This document shows positions 50,914 to 60,068 of a DNA stretch of 64,000 bases, piece after piece. Positions within the stretch are counted from its first letter, which is position 1. Each line of letters begins with the position of its first letter. The stretch covers positions 2,269,501 to 2,333,500 of the forward strand of contig NZ_CP045649.1 of assembly GCF_009557055.1 (NCBI RefSeq), written 5' to 3'. The DNA is from Nocardioides sp. dk884. Lineage in GTDB: Bacteria; Actinomycetota; Actinomycetes; Propionibacteriales; Nocardioidaceae. The position numbers were made by a program, and so were the translations under genes. The notes under the pieces were generated by a model. The model was given only the letters and a program-made list of their open reading frames with translations. It did no database searches and was not told the origin of the DNA.

Positions 50914-51477
50914 TCACACCACGGCCAGGCTGTCGACCGGCAGGCCGTCCAGCTGGGCGCGGCCGGAGAGGAAGCCGAGCTCCATCAGCACCGCGACACC
51001 GACGACGGTGCCGCCGCAGCGGCGCACCAGGTCGGCCGTCGCGCGGGCGGTGCCGCCGGTGGCCAGCACGTCGTCCACGAGCAGCACCCGGTCGCCCGGC
51101 GTGATGGCGTCCTGGTGCATCTCCAAGGTGGCCGTGCCGTACTCGAGGTCGTAGGTCACCGCGTGGGTCGGGCCGGGCAGCTTGCCGGCCTTGCGCACCG
51201 GCGCGAACCCGGCGCCCAGGGCGAGCGCCACCGGGGCACCGACCAGGAAGCCGCGGGCCTCCATGCCGATCACCTTGTCGACGACGACCTCGCCGTTCTC
51301 GTCGCGTCCGCTCTCGGCGAGCGCGGTGACGACCGCGTGGAACCCGTCGTGGTCGGCGAGCAGCGGCATGATGTCCTTGAAGACGATGCCCGGCTCGGGG
51401 AAGTCGTGGATGTCGCGCACCAGGCGCGTCATCGCCTCCCTGGCCGCCGCCATCCGCTCCTCGGTGGTGCTGCTCAC
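50914..51477 (-). CDS. apt: Adenine phosphoribosyltransferase
   Basis: A 187-residue purine-salvage enzyme that forms AMP from adenine and PRPP. The PRPP loop is VLLVDDVLATGGTARA (about 131-146); the N-terminal FPEPGIVFKDIMPLLAD and GMEARGFLVGAPVALALGAG with FAPVRKAGKLPG are typical. The GTG at 51477 overlaps the secF stop (GTGA), giving MSSTTEERMAAAREA as product start. Lies between secF and rel, as in M. tuberculosis, though the lipoprotein gene found there (Rv2585c) is missing here. Confidence 0.95.
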   Translation of the reverse strand: MSSTTEERMAAAREAMTRLVRDIHDFPEPGIVFKDIMPLLADHDGFHAVVTALAESGRDENGEVVVDKVIGMEARGFLVGAPVALALGAGFAPVRKAGKLPGPTHAVTYDLEYGTATLEMHQDAITPGDRVLLVDDVLATGGTARATADLVRRCGGTVVGVAVLMELGFLSGRAQLDGLPVDSLAVV

Positions 51478-52709
51478 TTGCGCCCCCGCTTGGATCGCGG
51501 CTGCCGGGCCGGCTGGGCCCGACCCGAGGCGCCGGTCGAGCGGGTCTCGCTCTTCGGCTTCGGGACCACGCGGCCACGCCCGGTGGCACCCATCGCGGGA
51601 CGCGGCGCCTGGGCCGCGGGGCGGGGCGCGTCGTCCTCGTCGTCCGGGTCGCCGAGCGCCATCCCGGGCTCGTCGTGGACGGGCATGTCCTCGACGAAGG
51701 CCGGGACCGAGGCGTACGGGTCGACGTTGCGCTTCGCGGCCGCGCGGGCGCGGCGGTCGGCCGTCTGCACCTCGGACTCACGCGACTTCAGCTGCACCAG
51801 CAGGCGCGGCGCCAGCACCACGGAGGAGTAGACGCCGACGGCGGTGCCGACGAACTGCGCGAGGGCGAGGTCCTGCAGCGAGCTCGCACCCAGCTGGACC
51901 GCGCTGACCCACAAGATCGCGCCGATCGGGATCAGCGCCACGATGCTGGTGTTGATCGAGCGGACCAGGGTCTGGTTGACCGCGAGGTTGGTGGCGTCGG
52001 CGTAGGTCTGGCCGGTACGCCGCAGCCCGTGGGTGTTCTCGCGGACCTTGTCGAAGACGACGACGGTGTCGTAGAGGGAGAAGCCGAGGATCGCGAGCAG
52101 ACCCGTGACCGCGGACGGCGTCACCTGGAAGCCCGACAGGGCGTAGACGCCGACGGTCAGGATGATGTCGTGGACCAGCGCGACCAGCGCGGCGACCGAC
52201 ATCTTCCACTCGCGGAAGTAGCCCCAGATGAAGAGCATGACCAGGACCAGGAACACCCCGACGCCCAGGAGGGCGCGCTCGGCGACCTCCTGACCCCAGC
52301 TGGCGCCGATCTCCTCGATGGAGATGGCCGAGGACAGATCGACGGTGTCACCAACGATGTCCGCGATCTGCTCGGTGGCCTCCGGGTCGAGCTCGCTGAC
52401 CTTGATCGTGAGCGAGTCGGACCCGGCGGTGACGACGGAGGGCGACTCCGCGCCCTCGATCTCGGCATCGGCGATCGCGTCGCGTACGGCGTCGGCGTCG
52501 TCCTGGGACACGCTCTGGGTGAGCGAGGCCTTGTACTGGGTGCCGCCGGTGAACTCGACACCGAAGTTGAGCCCCTTGACGAGCACCGCGGCGATCGCCA
52601 GGGCGACCAGCAGGATCGACACGCCGTACCAGAGGGGACGGCGCCCGACGAAGTCGAGCGAGCGACGACCTGTGTAGAGGTCGTTGCCGAGCCGTGAGAA
52701 CTTGCCCAT
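51474..52709 (-). CDS. secF: Protein translocase subunit SecF
   Basis: A 411-residue membrane protein of the SecDF complex that uses the proton gradient to pull exported proteins. Six hydrophobic helices surround a P4-like loop with VEFTGGTQYKA. The conserved SecD/SecF motif region is GFSLYDTVVVFDKVRENTHG. The C-terminal 90 residues are basic and disordered (GRGRVVPKPKSETRS, ending RKRGRK-like), a common actinobacterial extension. The ATG shares one base with the secD stop. Confidence 0.95.
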   Translation of the reverse strand: MGKFSRLGNDLYTGRRSLDFVGRRPLWYGVSILLVALAIAAVLVKGLNFGVEFTGGTQYKASLTQSVSQDDADAVRDAIADAEIEGAESPSVVTAGSDSLTIKVSELDPEATEQIADIVGDTVDLSSAISIEEIGASWGQEVAERALLGVGVFLVLVMLFIWGYFREWKMSVAALVALVHDIILTVGVYALSGFQVTPSAVTGLLAILGFSLYDTVVVFDKVRENTHGLRRTGQTYADATNLAVNQTLVRSINTSIVALIPIGAILWVSAVQLGASSLQDLALAQFVGTAVGVYSSVVLAPRLLVQLKSRESEVQTADRRARAAAKRNVDPYASVPAFVEDMPVHDEPGMALGDPDDEDDAPRPAAQAPRPAMGATGRGRVVPKPKSETRSTGASGRAQPARQPRSKRGRK

Positions 52710-54475
52710 CAGGCCTTGCCTCCTACCGGGACGCGGTCGACCCCGAGAGTCTCGGGGCTGAGCCCGGACCAGCGGCCGCCGCCGTTGAAGAACCTGTACC
52801 GCGAGAGCAGGACCACCATCGGGCGGGTGAACCAGAACAGCACGGCGAGGTCGATGAGCGTGGACAGGCCGAGCGCGAAGCCGAAGCCCTTCACCGCGCC
52901 CGTCGCGAAGATGTAGAGCACCAGGGCCGAGAGCAGCGAGACCGTGTTGGCCGCGAGCCGCGTGACCCGGGCCCGGCGCCAGCCGCTCTCCACCGCGACC
53001 CGCATCGACTTGCCCTCGCGCATCTCATCGCGGATGCGCTCGAAGAGCAGGATGAAGGAGTCCGCGGTGACACCGACGGCGATGATCAGCCCGGCGATGC
53101 CAGGGAGGGTGAGCGTGAACCCGGCCGTCTTGGCCAGGAGCAGCACCAGGGCGTAGGTGATCGCAGCCGCCACCACCAGCGAGGCCAGCACGACGATGCC
53201 CAGGCCGCGGTAGTAGAAGAGGCAGTAGAGCATCACCAGGAGCAGGCCGATGGCGCCCGCCCAGATGCCGGCGGTGAGCTGGTTGCCGGCGAGCGAGGGG
53301 CCGATGGTCTCGACGGTCGCGTCGTCCTCGAAGGAGATCGGCAGCGCGCCGAACTTCAGGCTGGTCGCGAGGTCGTTGGCCTCGGTCTCGCTGAAGTCAC
53401 CGGTGATCTGGGCCTGACCGTTGGTGATCGGGCTGGTGAAGCCGGGAAACGAGATGACCTGACCGTCCAGGACGATGGCGAACTGCCGGTCGCTCTGCAC
53501 GAGGGCGCGGGAGATCTGCTCGAAGGCGTCCTCGCCCTGGCCGCCGATCTCGAGCTGCACGGCCCAGCCCACGCTGTCCGGCGGGATCCCGGCCGAGGCG
53601 GACTTGAGCTCGGTGCCCTCGACGACGGTGGCGCTGAGCAGGAACTTGACCCACGAGCCCTCGCCCTCGTTCTCGCCCTCGACCCAGCCGCAGGTGACCA
53701 GCGGCTTGTCGGCCACGTCATCGACGGGGATCAGTGCGTCCGGGTCGTTGCCGGGCGGGCAGGTGAAGGCGTTGTAGGCCTGTACGTCGGCGGCCGGCGG
53801 GTTGTTCTGCCAGTTCAGCAGCTGCTGGACCCGCTCGGTCTCGTCCTTCGGCTCCGGCGTCTCGCTCGCGGGCGCACTGGCGCCGCCACCGGGGGCCTCG
53901 CTGGCCTCCTCGCTGGGCGCTGCGGGCTCCGGCTTCGGGGTCGCGGAGTCATCGGTCGCGAAGCCGGTGGCGGGACGGTTCTTGGGCGCCTGGTTCTGCT
54001 GGTTGCCCTTGTTCTGCTGCTTGTTACCGGGCTGCTGGTTGCCCTGCTGGTCACCGGCGGTCGGGTCCTGCGGGGTCTGCTGGATGACCGGGTCCTGGGT
54101 GCCGCAGAGGCCGTCGAGCTCGCTGCAGCCGACCAGGCGGAAGCGCAGCTGCGCCTGGCGCTGGACGACCTCGACGAGGTCGCGGCGGGTGTCACCGGGG
54201 ATCTCGACCTGGACGTACTGACCGCTCTGGGTGGTCACGTCGGCCTCGGCGACACCGGAGCCGTTGACGCGGCGGTCGATGATGCCGCGGGCCTCCTCGA
54301 GGCTGCCCTCCTCGGGATCACCCTCGGCGGTCAGCGTGATGCGGGTGCCGCCCTGCAGGTCGAGGCCGAGCGCGGGCTTCCAGTCGCCGCCGATGGCCAC
54401 CAACCCGAAGAGGATCGCGATCGTCGCGAAGAACGTCACCAGCACGCGGCCGGGACGGTTCATGGGCCGAGCCAT
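52709..54475 (-). CDS. secD: Protein translocase subunit SecD
   Basis: A 588-residue SecD. An N-terminal helix (VLVTFFATIAILFGLVAIGG) precedes the P1 head with LGLDLQGGTRITL. Later come the FSETEANDLATSLKFGALP loop and the five-helix core with VTADSFILLFERIRDEMREG, the charged D/R proton-path residues. Residues about 129-212 are an unusually long Gln/Asn/Pro/Glu-rich low-complexity insertion in the periplasmic loop. It pairs with SecF and follows yajC by 1 bp. Confidence 0.95.
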   Translation of the reverse strand: MARPMNRPGRVLVTFFATIAILFGLVAIGGDWKPALGLDLQGGTRITLTAEGDPEEGSLEEARGIIDRRVNGSGVAEADVTTQSGQYVQVEIPGDTRRDLVEVVQRQAQLRFRLVGCSELDGLCGTQDPVIQQTPQDPTAGDQQGNQQPGNKQQNKGNQQNQAPKNRPATGFATDDSATPKPEPAAPSEEASEAPGGGASAPASETPEPKDETERVQQLLNWQNNPPAADVQAYNAFTCPPGNDPDALIPVDDVADKPLVTCGWVEGENEGEGSWVKFLLSATVVEGTELKSASAGIPPDSVGWAVQLEIGGQGEDAFEQISRALVQSDRQFAIVLDGQVISFPGFTSPITNGQAQITGDFSETEANDLATSLKFGALPISFEDDATVETIGPSLAGNQLTAGIWAGAIGLLLVMLYCLFYYRGLGIVVLASLVVAAAITYALVLLLAKTAGFTLTLPGIAGLIIAVGVTADSFILLFERIRDEMREGKSMRVAVESGWRRARVTRLAANTVSLLSALVLYIFATGAVKGFGFALGLSTLIDLAVLFWFTRPMVVLLSRYRFFNGGGRWSGLSPETLGVDRVPVGGKA

Positions 54476-54476
54476 G

Positions 54477-54770
54477 TCAGTTCTCCTCCGGCCCGTCCTC
54501 GACGGGCCCTTCCTCGCGGGCGGCGGGCTGCATGATCGAGCCGATCGCGCCGCGGACGACCTTGACGCACACGCCGTCGGCGACCTGGACCAGGATGTGA
54601 TCGTCGGCGAGCTCCTCGACGGTGCCGAGGATGCCGGACGTCAGCATCACCTCGTCACCCACCGTGAGAGATCCCTGCATGCGCGAGAGCTCCTTCTGGC
54701 GCCGGCTGGCCGGGCGGATGATCAGGAGCCAGAAGATCAGCGCGACCGCGACGATGGGCAGAAACTCCAA
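54477..54770 (-). CDS. yajC: Preprotein translocase subunit YajC
   Basis: A 97-residue single-span protein: EFLPIVAVALIFWLLIIRPA helix, RRQKELSRMQGSL basic loop, and the VGDEVMLTSGILGTVEELAD domain, then an acidic tail. The start is a TTG at 54770, preceded by GAGAGG at 7 bases; no ATG or GTG lies at the right place. It stands first in yajC-secD-secF and lies 140 bp from ruvB. YajC accompanies SecDF; it is not essential in other bacteria. Confidence 0.9.
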   Translation of the reverse strand: MEFLPIVAVALIFWLLIIRPASRRQKELSRMQGSLTVGDEVMLTSGILGTVEELADDHILVQVADGVCVKVVRGAIGSIMQPAAREEGPVEDGPEEN

Positions 54771-54909
54771 GACGAAACCTCTCGAACGAGTGTGGGAGGG
54801 GGCCCGCGGTCGCGGAGGGGCGCGCGGGGCCGACGGCAAAGTGTAACGGTGGCGTCGCCGGCCCGGGGGCATCCCTGCGGAAGCGGGACACACCAGTTCG
54901 GCGCGTGCC

Positions 54910-55980
54910 TCACTCCTCCGGCAACGGTACGTCGCCCAGGTGGGCGGGTGCGGCGAGACCCAGGTGCCGCCAAGCACCCGCCGTGGCGACCCGGCCGCGG
55001 GGCGTGCGGGCCAGGAAACCCATGCGCACCAGGAAGGGCTCGGCGACCTCCTCGACGGTCTCGCGCTCCTCCCCCACGGCCACCGCCAGCGTCGAGACGC
55101 CGACCGGCCCGCCGCCGAAACGCCGGCACAGGACGTCGAGGACCGCGCGGTCGAGCCGGTCCAGGCCCAGCGCGTCGACCTCGTAGAGGTCGAGCGCGGC
55201 GCGGGCGACCTCGAGGGTCACCAGCCCGTCGGCGCGCACCTCGGCATAGTCGCGCACCCGGCGCAGCAGCCGGTTGGCGATGCGGGGCGTGCCGCGCGAG
55301 CGCGAGGCGATCTCCGCGGCCCCCTCCGCCTCCAGTCGTACGTCGAGGAGCCCGGCGGAGCGGTGCACGATCCGGTCCAGCTCGTGGGGCTCGTAGAACT
55401 CCAGGTGGGCGGTGAAGCCGAACCGGTCGCGCAGCGGACCGGGCAGCAGGCCGGCGCGGGTGGTCGCGCCGACCAGGGTGAACGGGGGGATCTCCAGCGG
55501 GATCGCCGTCGCGCCCGGGCCCTTGCCGATGACGACGTCGACGCGGAAGTCCTCCATCGCCATGTAGAGCATCTCCTCGGCCGGCCGGGACATGCGGTGG
55601 ATCTCGTCGACGAACAGCACGTCGCCCTCGTTCATCCCGGACAGGATCGCGGCGAGGTCGCCGGCGTGGGTGATCGCCGGGCCGCTGGTCAGGCGCAGCG
55701 GCGCGGACATCTCCGCGGCCACGATCATCGCCAGCGTGGTCTTGCCGAGCCCGGGCGGACCGGAGAGCAGCACGTGGTCGGGGGCGCGCCCGCGCTGGCG
55801 GGCGGCCTCGAGCACCAGGCCGAGCTGGTCGCGGACCCGGGTCTGGCCGACGACCTCGTCGAGGGTGCGCGGGCGCAGCGCGGCCTCGATCGCCCGCTCG
55901 TCACCATCGGCCTCGGCGGTGGTCAGCGAGCGCAGGTGGCTGTGCTCGGCCTCCTCGAGCTCGTCCTCGTGGAACGGCAC
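54910..55980 (-). CDS. ruvB: Holliday junction branch-migration ATPase RuvB
   Basis: A 356-residue AAA+ motor that moves Holliday junctions with RuvA. Walker A is [17 protein letters not shown] (K80), Walker [20 protein letters not shown], sensor region [20 protein letters not shown], and the C-terminal winged helix [19 protein letters not shown]. The ATG at 55980 is 4 bp after the ruvA stop. It is the last gene of ruvC-ruvA-ruvB, whose promoter has a LexA box. Confidence 0.96.
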   Translation of the reverse strand: MPFHEDELEEAEHSHLRSLTTAEADGDERAIEAALRPRTLDEVVGQTRVRDQLGLVLEAARQRGRAPDHVLLSGPPGLGKTTLAMIVAAEMSAPLRLTSGPAITHAGDLAAILSGMNEGDVLFVDEIHRMSRPAEEMLYMAMEDFRVDVVIGKGPGATAIPLEIPPFTLVGATTRAGLLPGPLRDRFGFTAHLEFYEPHELDRIVHRSAGLLDVRLEAEGAAEIASRSRGTPRIANRLLRRVRDYAEVRADGLVTLEVARAALDLYEVDALGLDRLDRAVLDVLCRRFGGGPVGVSTLAVAVGEERETVEEVAEPFLVRMGFLARTPRGRVATAGAWRHLGLAAPAHLGDVPLPEE

Positions 55981-55984
55981 GGCC

Positions 55985-56593
55985 TCAGGCCTTGCTCAGG
56001 GCGCGCAGGGCCGAGCGCAGCAGGGTCGCCACGTCGGGGCTGGGACCGGCCTCGGGGGCGACCGCCTCGACCGCCTGGTCGGCGTCCTTGGCCGACCAGC
56101 CGAGCCCGACCAGGCCCTGGAGCACCTGCTCGCGCCAGGGGTCGACGGCCGGCACGGCACCCGCCGCGCGGCCGCCGACGGGGGCGCCGATGCGGTCCTT
56201 GAGCTCCAGGATGATCCGCTGGGCGCCCTTCTGGCCGATGCCGGGCACCCGGGTGAGGGTCTTGACGTCGTCGGAACCGATCGCGCGGCGCAGGTCGTCG
56301 GGGGTCAGCACCGCGAGGATCGCCTGGGCCAGCTTGGGGCCGACGCCCGAGGCGGTCTGCACGAGCTCGAAGACGGCCTTCTCGTCGTCGTCGAGGAAGC
56401 CGAAGAGCGTGAGGGAGTCCTCGCGCACGACCATGCTGGCCGACAGCGTGGCCCGCTCCCGCGAGCCCACCCGCGGCGACAGGGTGGCGAGGGTGCCGGG
56501 GGTGCAGATCAGCTCCACACCGATGCCGCCCACCTCCAGCACCGCACTGGTGGGGGTCACCGCGGCGACCTCGCCACTGACGAACGCGATCAT
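55985..56593 (-). CDS. ruvA: Holliday junction DNA-binding protein RuvA
   Basis: A 202-residue RuvA. Domain I is an OB fold ([20 protein letters not shown] to about 62), domain II has two helix-hairpin-helix motifs ([17 protein letters not shown] and [17 protein letters not shown]), and a flexible linker leads to domain III, which binds RuvB ([20 protein letters not shown]). Overlaps the ruvC stop by 4 bp. Full length. Confidence 0.96.
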   Translation of the reverse strand: MIAFVSGEVAAVTPTSAVLEVGGIGVELICTPGTLATLSPRVGSRERATLSASMVVREDSLTLFGFLDDDEKAVFELVQTASGVGPKLAQAILAVLTPDDLRRAIGSDDVKTLTRVPGIGQKGAQRIILELKDRIGAPVGGRAAGAVPAVDPWREQVLQGLVGLGWSAKDADQAVEAVAPEAGPSPDVATLLRSALRALSKA

Positions 56594-57150
56594 GCTCTGC
56601 TCCTCGCAGGTCGGACAGGGGCCTGGCGCTGGGTCTGGCGCTGGGCCGTGGCGAGCGCGGCGTCGATGCGCGCCTGCGCCCCGCCGCGCCAGATGTGGGT
56701 GATGGCCAGCGCCAGCGCGTCGGCGGCGTCGGCAGGCTTGGGCAGCGCGTCGAGGCGCAGGATGCGGGTGACCATCGCGCCGACCTGGGCCTTGTCGGCG
56801 CGACCGTTGCCCGAGACCGCGGCCTTGACCTCGCTGGGGGTGTGCAGCGCGACCGGCAGGCCGCGGCGAGCCGCGCACACCATCGCGATGCCGCTGGCCT
56901 GGGCGGTGCCCATGACGGTGCTGACGTCGGAGCGGGCGAAGACCCGCTCGATCGCCACCGCGTCGGGGCGGTGCTCATCGAGCCAGGCGTCGATGCCCTT
57001 CTCGATGCTCACCAGCCGCTCCGGGACCGCGAGGTGCGCGGAGGTGCGCACGACATTGACGTCGATCAGCGTGAGCGGTCGCCCGACCTCACCCTCGACC
57101 ACGCCGACACCGCAGCGGGTCAGACCGGGATCGATCCCGAGCACGCGCAT
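56590..57150 (-). CDS. ruvC: Holliday junction resolvase RuvC
   Basis: A 186-residue endonuclease. The four catalytic acids are D7 ([10 protein letters not shown]), E68 (AIERVF), D141 and D144 ([11 protein letters not shown]). The C-terminal tail is basic. First gene of ruvC-ruvA-ruvB; the ATG at 57150 has CTC/GAGAGG-like upstream sequence and lies 17 bases from a LexA-type box, so the operon should be SOS-inducible as ruvC is in M. tuberculosis. Confidence 0.96.
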   Translation of the reverse strand: MRVLGIDPGLTRCGVGVVEGEVGRPLTLIDVNVVRTSAHLAVPERLVSIEKGIDAWLDEHRPDAVAIERVFARSDVSTVMGTAQASGIAMVCAARRGLPVALHTPSEVKAAVSGNGRADKAQVGAMVTRILRLDALPKPADAADALALAITHIWRGGAQARIDAALATAQRQTQRQAPVRPARSRA

Positions 57151-57167
57151 GGACGACCAACCTCTCC

Positions 57168-57183
57168 TCGAACGTCTGTTCGG
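57168..57183. promoter_or_regulatory. SOS box (LexA site) of ruvCAB
   Basis: TCGAACGTCTGTTCGG matches TCGAAC-N4-GTTCGA at 11 of 12 fixed positions. It lies 17 bases upstream of the ruvC start and just after the yebC terminator. Confidence 0.8.
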
Positions 57184-57226
57184 GGACCACGCTATCCGGC
57201 CGCCCCGGGCGCGCCGACACCGACAC

Positions 57227-57252
57227 GCCCGCAGGGCCTCACGCGTGCGGGC
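57227..57252 (-). terminator. Hairpin directly after yebC
   Basis: GCCCGCA (57227-57233) pairs with TGCGGGC (57246-57252) beside the yebC stop. It separates yebC from the SOS-controlled ruvC promoter. Confidence 0.55.
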
Positions 57253-58017
57253 TCACTCCTCCAGCTGGGCCATCACGTCGTCGGGGACGTCGACGTTGGT
57301 GAAGACGTCCTGCACGTCGTCGAGGTCCTCGAGGGCGTCGACGAGGCGGAAGACCTTGCCGGCTGCCTCGGCGTCCACCGGGATCTCCAGGCTGGCGACG
57401 AACTGCACGTCGGCGGAGTCGTACTCGATGCCGGCGGCCTGCAGCGCCGTGCGGACCGCGACCACGTCGGTGGCCTCGGACTGCACCTGGAAGGACTCCC
57501 CCAGGTCGATGACGTCCTCGGCGCCGGCGTCGAGGGTCGCCTCGAGGATGTCGTCCTCGCTGACCTCGCTGTCCTCGTGGTGCTTGGGCACCATCACGAC
57601 GCCCTTGCGGTTGAACAGGCGCGAGACCGAGCCGGGGTCGGCGAGCGTGCCGCCGTTGCGGGTGACGGCGGTGCGCACCTCCATCGCGGCGCGGTTCTTG
57701 TTGTCGGTGAGGCACTCCACCAGGAAGGCCACGCCCTGCGGGCCGTAGACCTCGTACATGATCGTGGAGTAGTCGGCGCCGCCGGCCTCGGCGCCGGAGC
57801 CGCGCTTGACCGCCCGGTCGATGTTGTCGTTGGGGACCGACGACTTCTTCGCCTTCTGGATCGCGTCGAACAGCGTCGGGTTGCCGGTGGGGTCACCGCC
57901 GCCCATGCGGGCCGCGACCTCGATGTTCTTGATCAGCTTGGCGAACATCTTGCCGCGCTTGGCGTCGATGGCCGCCTTCTTGTGCTTGGTGGTGGCCCAC
58001 TTGGAGTGCCCAGACAT
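57253..58017 (-). CDS. YebC/PmpR family regulatory protein
   Basis: A 254-residue YebC-type (TACO1) protein, three-domain and abundant in bacteria. The signature opening is [40 protein letters not shown] and [20 protein letters not shown] follow. Members have been described both as DNA-binding regulators and as translation factors that relieve ribosome stalling; sequence does not decide. Located just upstream of ruvC as in many bacteria, but with its own terminator here. Start ATG 58017. Confidence 0.94.
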   Translation of the reverse strand: MSGHSKWATTKHKKAAIDAKRGKMFAKLIKNIEVAARMGGGDPTGNPTLFDAIQKAKKSSVPNDNIDRAVKRGSGAEAGGADYSTIMYEVYGPQGVAFLVECLTDNKNRAAMEVRTAVTRNGGTLADPGSVSRLFNRKGVVMVPKHHEDSEVSEDDILEATLDAGAEDVIDLGESFQVQSEATDVVAVRTALQAAGIEYDSADVQFVASLEIPVDAEAAGKVFRLVDALEDLDDVQDVFTNVDVPDDVMAQLEE

Positions 58018-58050
58018 GCGTCCCTCTTCTGCTCGCCGAATCGGTTGTCG

Positions 58051-58056
58051 ATCCTA
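58051..58056 (-). promoter_or_regulatory. Candidate -10 element TAGGAT of yebC
   Basis: On the minus strand TAGGAT lies 33 bases before the yebC ATG (58017), a plausible -10 spacing for a short leader. No convincing -35 is visible. Confidence 0.35.
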
Positions 58057-58125
58057 CTCGCGTCTGTGACCGACGTCGTAGGACGTGCCCCGAAACGCAC
58101 GTGGGCGCCCCGGCCGTACGACGTC

Positions 58126-59271
58126 TCAACCCGCGTGGAGCGTGACCACGGTGATCTCCGGTGCGGCGCCGGTGCGCACCGGCGGCCCCGAGGTGCCGAA
58201 GCCCCGCGAGGTCACGACCGTGACCCCGTCGACCTCGTCGACGCCGGCCAGCGTCGGCTGCTGCAGCGTCACCAGCCAGCCGAACGGCCACAGCTGGCCC
58301 CCGTGGGTGTGCCCGGACAGCTGGAGGTCCACCCCTGCGTCGGCGACCAGCTGGCGCGGCTCGTGCGCGACCAGCACCGTGAAGTCGCCCGGGTCGGTCC
58401 CGGCCAGCGCGGCGCGCGGGTCCGGTGCCAGGTCGCCGGTGCCCACCTCGTCGTGGATGCCCGCGACGCTGATCTCGTCGCCGTCCCGGGTGAGCACCAC
58501 CCGCTCGTTGCGCAGCACGGTGATGCCCAGGTCCTCCCAGCGCTCGAGGTAGGCCGCGGCGTCGCCGGTCTCCATCTCGTGGTTGCCCGAGACCGCGAGC
58601 ACCCCGAGCGGCGCGTCGAGGTCGGCCAGCGGCGCCAGGTCCGGGCCGGTGTACCGCTCGCGACCGTCGACGAGGTCGCCGCCGAGCACGACCAGGTCGG
58701 GGTCCTCGGCGTTCACCATCTCGACCGCTCGCTCCACCCAGGCCCGTCCGCGCACCGCCCCGACGTGCAGGTCGGTGAGCAGCACGACCCGGGTGCCGTC
58801 CCAGCCCGGCGGCAGCGCCGGGTCCACCACCTCATACGAGGTGACGTGGGGGCGCTGGGCCACCACGGCGCCCACGGCGACCACCGCCACCGTGGCCAGC
58901 ACCACCGCCGGTGTCCCCCACCGGAGCATCCACTGCCCGGCCGCGGGGCCCCGCACCAGGCTCGTCACCAGCACGAGGACGGCGAGCAGCACACAGCCGA
59001 GGGTGAGGTACCAGGCGAGCGCGAACCAGGCCAGGCCCAGCCACACCAGCGGGCGCCACGGCGCCGGGTCGATGGTGCGGTAGGCGAGGTTGGCGGCCGC
59101 GCACAGCAGAGCTCCCCCGCCGAGCACCACCAACGAGGCGCGGCGCGCCCACACCGGCCAGCCGGTGACCACCGCGAGCCGGCGGTGTAGCCAGCGCAAC
59201 CACCCCGCCGCCAGGGCCAGCAGGACCAGCACGCCCAGGACCCGGGCGACGTCGACCGCCAGGTCGGACAC
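58126..59271 (-). CDS. Membrane-anchored calcineurin-like metallophosphoesterase
   Basis: A 381-residue protein with four N-terminal hydrophobic helices (about residues 5-135) and a C-terminal phosphoesterase domain. Metal ligands in order: LLTDLHVGAVRGRAW, VVLGGDLVDGR, LAVSGNHE, VLVAHEPRQL and LQLSGHTHGGQLWP. This is the YkuE-like layout; lipid or nucleotide substrates are possible. The GTG at 59271 starts SDLAVDVARVLG. It stands alone between yebC and pgsA. YkuE in Bacillus hydrolyses UDP-diacylglucosamine, but transfer of that function here is unproven. Confidence 0.9.
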   Translation of the reverse strand: MSDLAVDVARVLGVLVLLALAAGWLRWLHRRLAVVTGWPVWARRASLVVLGGGALLCAAANLAYRTIDPAPWRPLVWLGLAWFALAWYLTLGCVLLAVLVLVTSLVRGPAAGQWMLRWGTPAVVLATVAVVAVGAVVAQRPHVTSYEVVDPALPPGWDGTRVVLLTDLHVGAVRGRAWVERAVEMVNAEDPDLVVLGGDLVDGRERYTGPDLAPLADLDAPLGVLAVSGNHEMETGDAAAYLERWEDLGITVLRNERVVLTRDGDEISVAGIHDEVGTGDLAPDPRAALAGTDPGDFTVLVAHEPRQLVADAGVDLQLSGHTHGGQLWPFGWLVTLQQPTLAGVDEVDGVTVVTSRGFGTSGPPVRTGAAPEITVVTLHAG

Positions 59272-59435
59272 GGCCCGTCAGTCCGCTCAGGCGCCGATGG
59301 CCGGCTGCGCTCGGCGAGCCGGCGCGACCGCGGGGGCGCAGGCGCGAGCGGTGCCGGTGCCGGTCGTGGGCGCGGACTGCTCGGGGTGCGACATGCAGCG
59401 ATCGTAGGACCACGGCACACCCCGCGTCGTGGGTC

Positions 59436-60056
59436 TCAGCCGGCGGCGGCCTCGGCCAGGGCCTGCTTGCGGACCACCCAGATCCGCTGGCCGACGGTGA
59501 TCGTGCTGGCCACCGCGAGGAACCACAGGGCGGCGTACATCATCCAGGGCTGGTCGAAGATCGCGCCGAGGCCGGTCATCACCAGGATCGCGACCAGGCG
59601 GTCGGCGCGCTCGGCGATGCCGACCTTGACGTCGTAGCCGAGGGTCTCACCGCGCGAGCGGGCGTAGGAGGTCACCGCGCCCATCAGCAGGCAGACCAGC
59701 GAGAGCACGAGGTAGAGCCGGCTGGGCTCCTCCCAGGCGAAGTACAGCGCCAGGCCGATGAAGATCGCGCCGTCGGCGATCCGGTCCAGGGTGGAGTCCC
59801 AGAACGCGCCGAACTTGCTGACCCGGCCGGTCGAGCGGGCCATGGTGCCGTCGATGAGGTCGCTGAACACGAAGGCAGTGATCACCAGGACGCCGGTGAG
59901 CAGCTTGCCCTGCGGGAAGAACACCAGCGCACCGGCGCAGACGCCGAGGGTGCCGACCAGCGTGACCGCGTCGGGGCTCACCCCCATCCGGACGAGGAGG
60001 GCGGCGATCGGCGCGGCGACGATCTTGGTCCAGAAAGCGCGGAAATGGTCCATCAT
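59436..60056 (-). CDS. pgsA: CDP-alcohol phosphatidyltransferase (phosphatidylinositol phosphate synthase type)
   Basis: A 206-residue membrane enzyme with about six helices. The CDP-alcohol motif is complete: D66, D69-G70, A73-R74, G83, D87 and D91 (DLIDGTMAR then GRVSKFGAFWDSTLD). In actinobacteria the homologue next to the HIT gene and thrS (Rv2612c) makes phosphatidylinositol phosphate from CDP-diacylglycerol and inositol phosphate. The neighbouring inositol monophosphatase supports an inositol-lipid role. Two Met codons open the frame; the ATG at 60053 is an alternative. Confidence 0.92.
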   Translation of the reverse strand: MMDHFRAFWTKIVAAPIAALLVRMGVSPDAVTLVGTLGVCAGALVFFPQGKLLTGVLVITAFVFSDLIDGTMARSTGRVSKFGAFWDSTLDRIADGAIFIGLALYFAWEEPSRLYLVLSLVCLLMGAVTSYARSRGETLGYDVKVGIAERADRLVAILVMTGLGAIFDQPWMMYAALWFLAVASTITVGQRIWVVRKQALAEAAAG

Positions 60057-60068
60057 GGCCCGAGCAGG

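Noticed and set aside
54765..54790. SOS-like CTCGAACGAG before yajC
   Set aside because: Only the left half TCGAAC is present; the right half does not match GTTCGA.
59287..59394. 35-codon ORF between the phosphoesterase and pgsA
   Set aside because: No ribosome site, low-complexity Ala/Pro composition and no known relative; cannot be told from chance.
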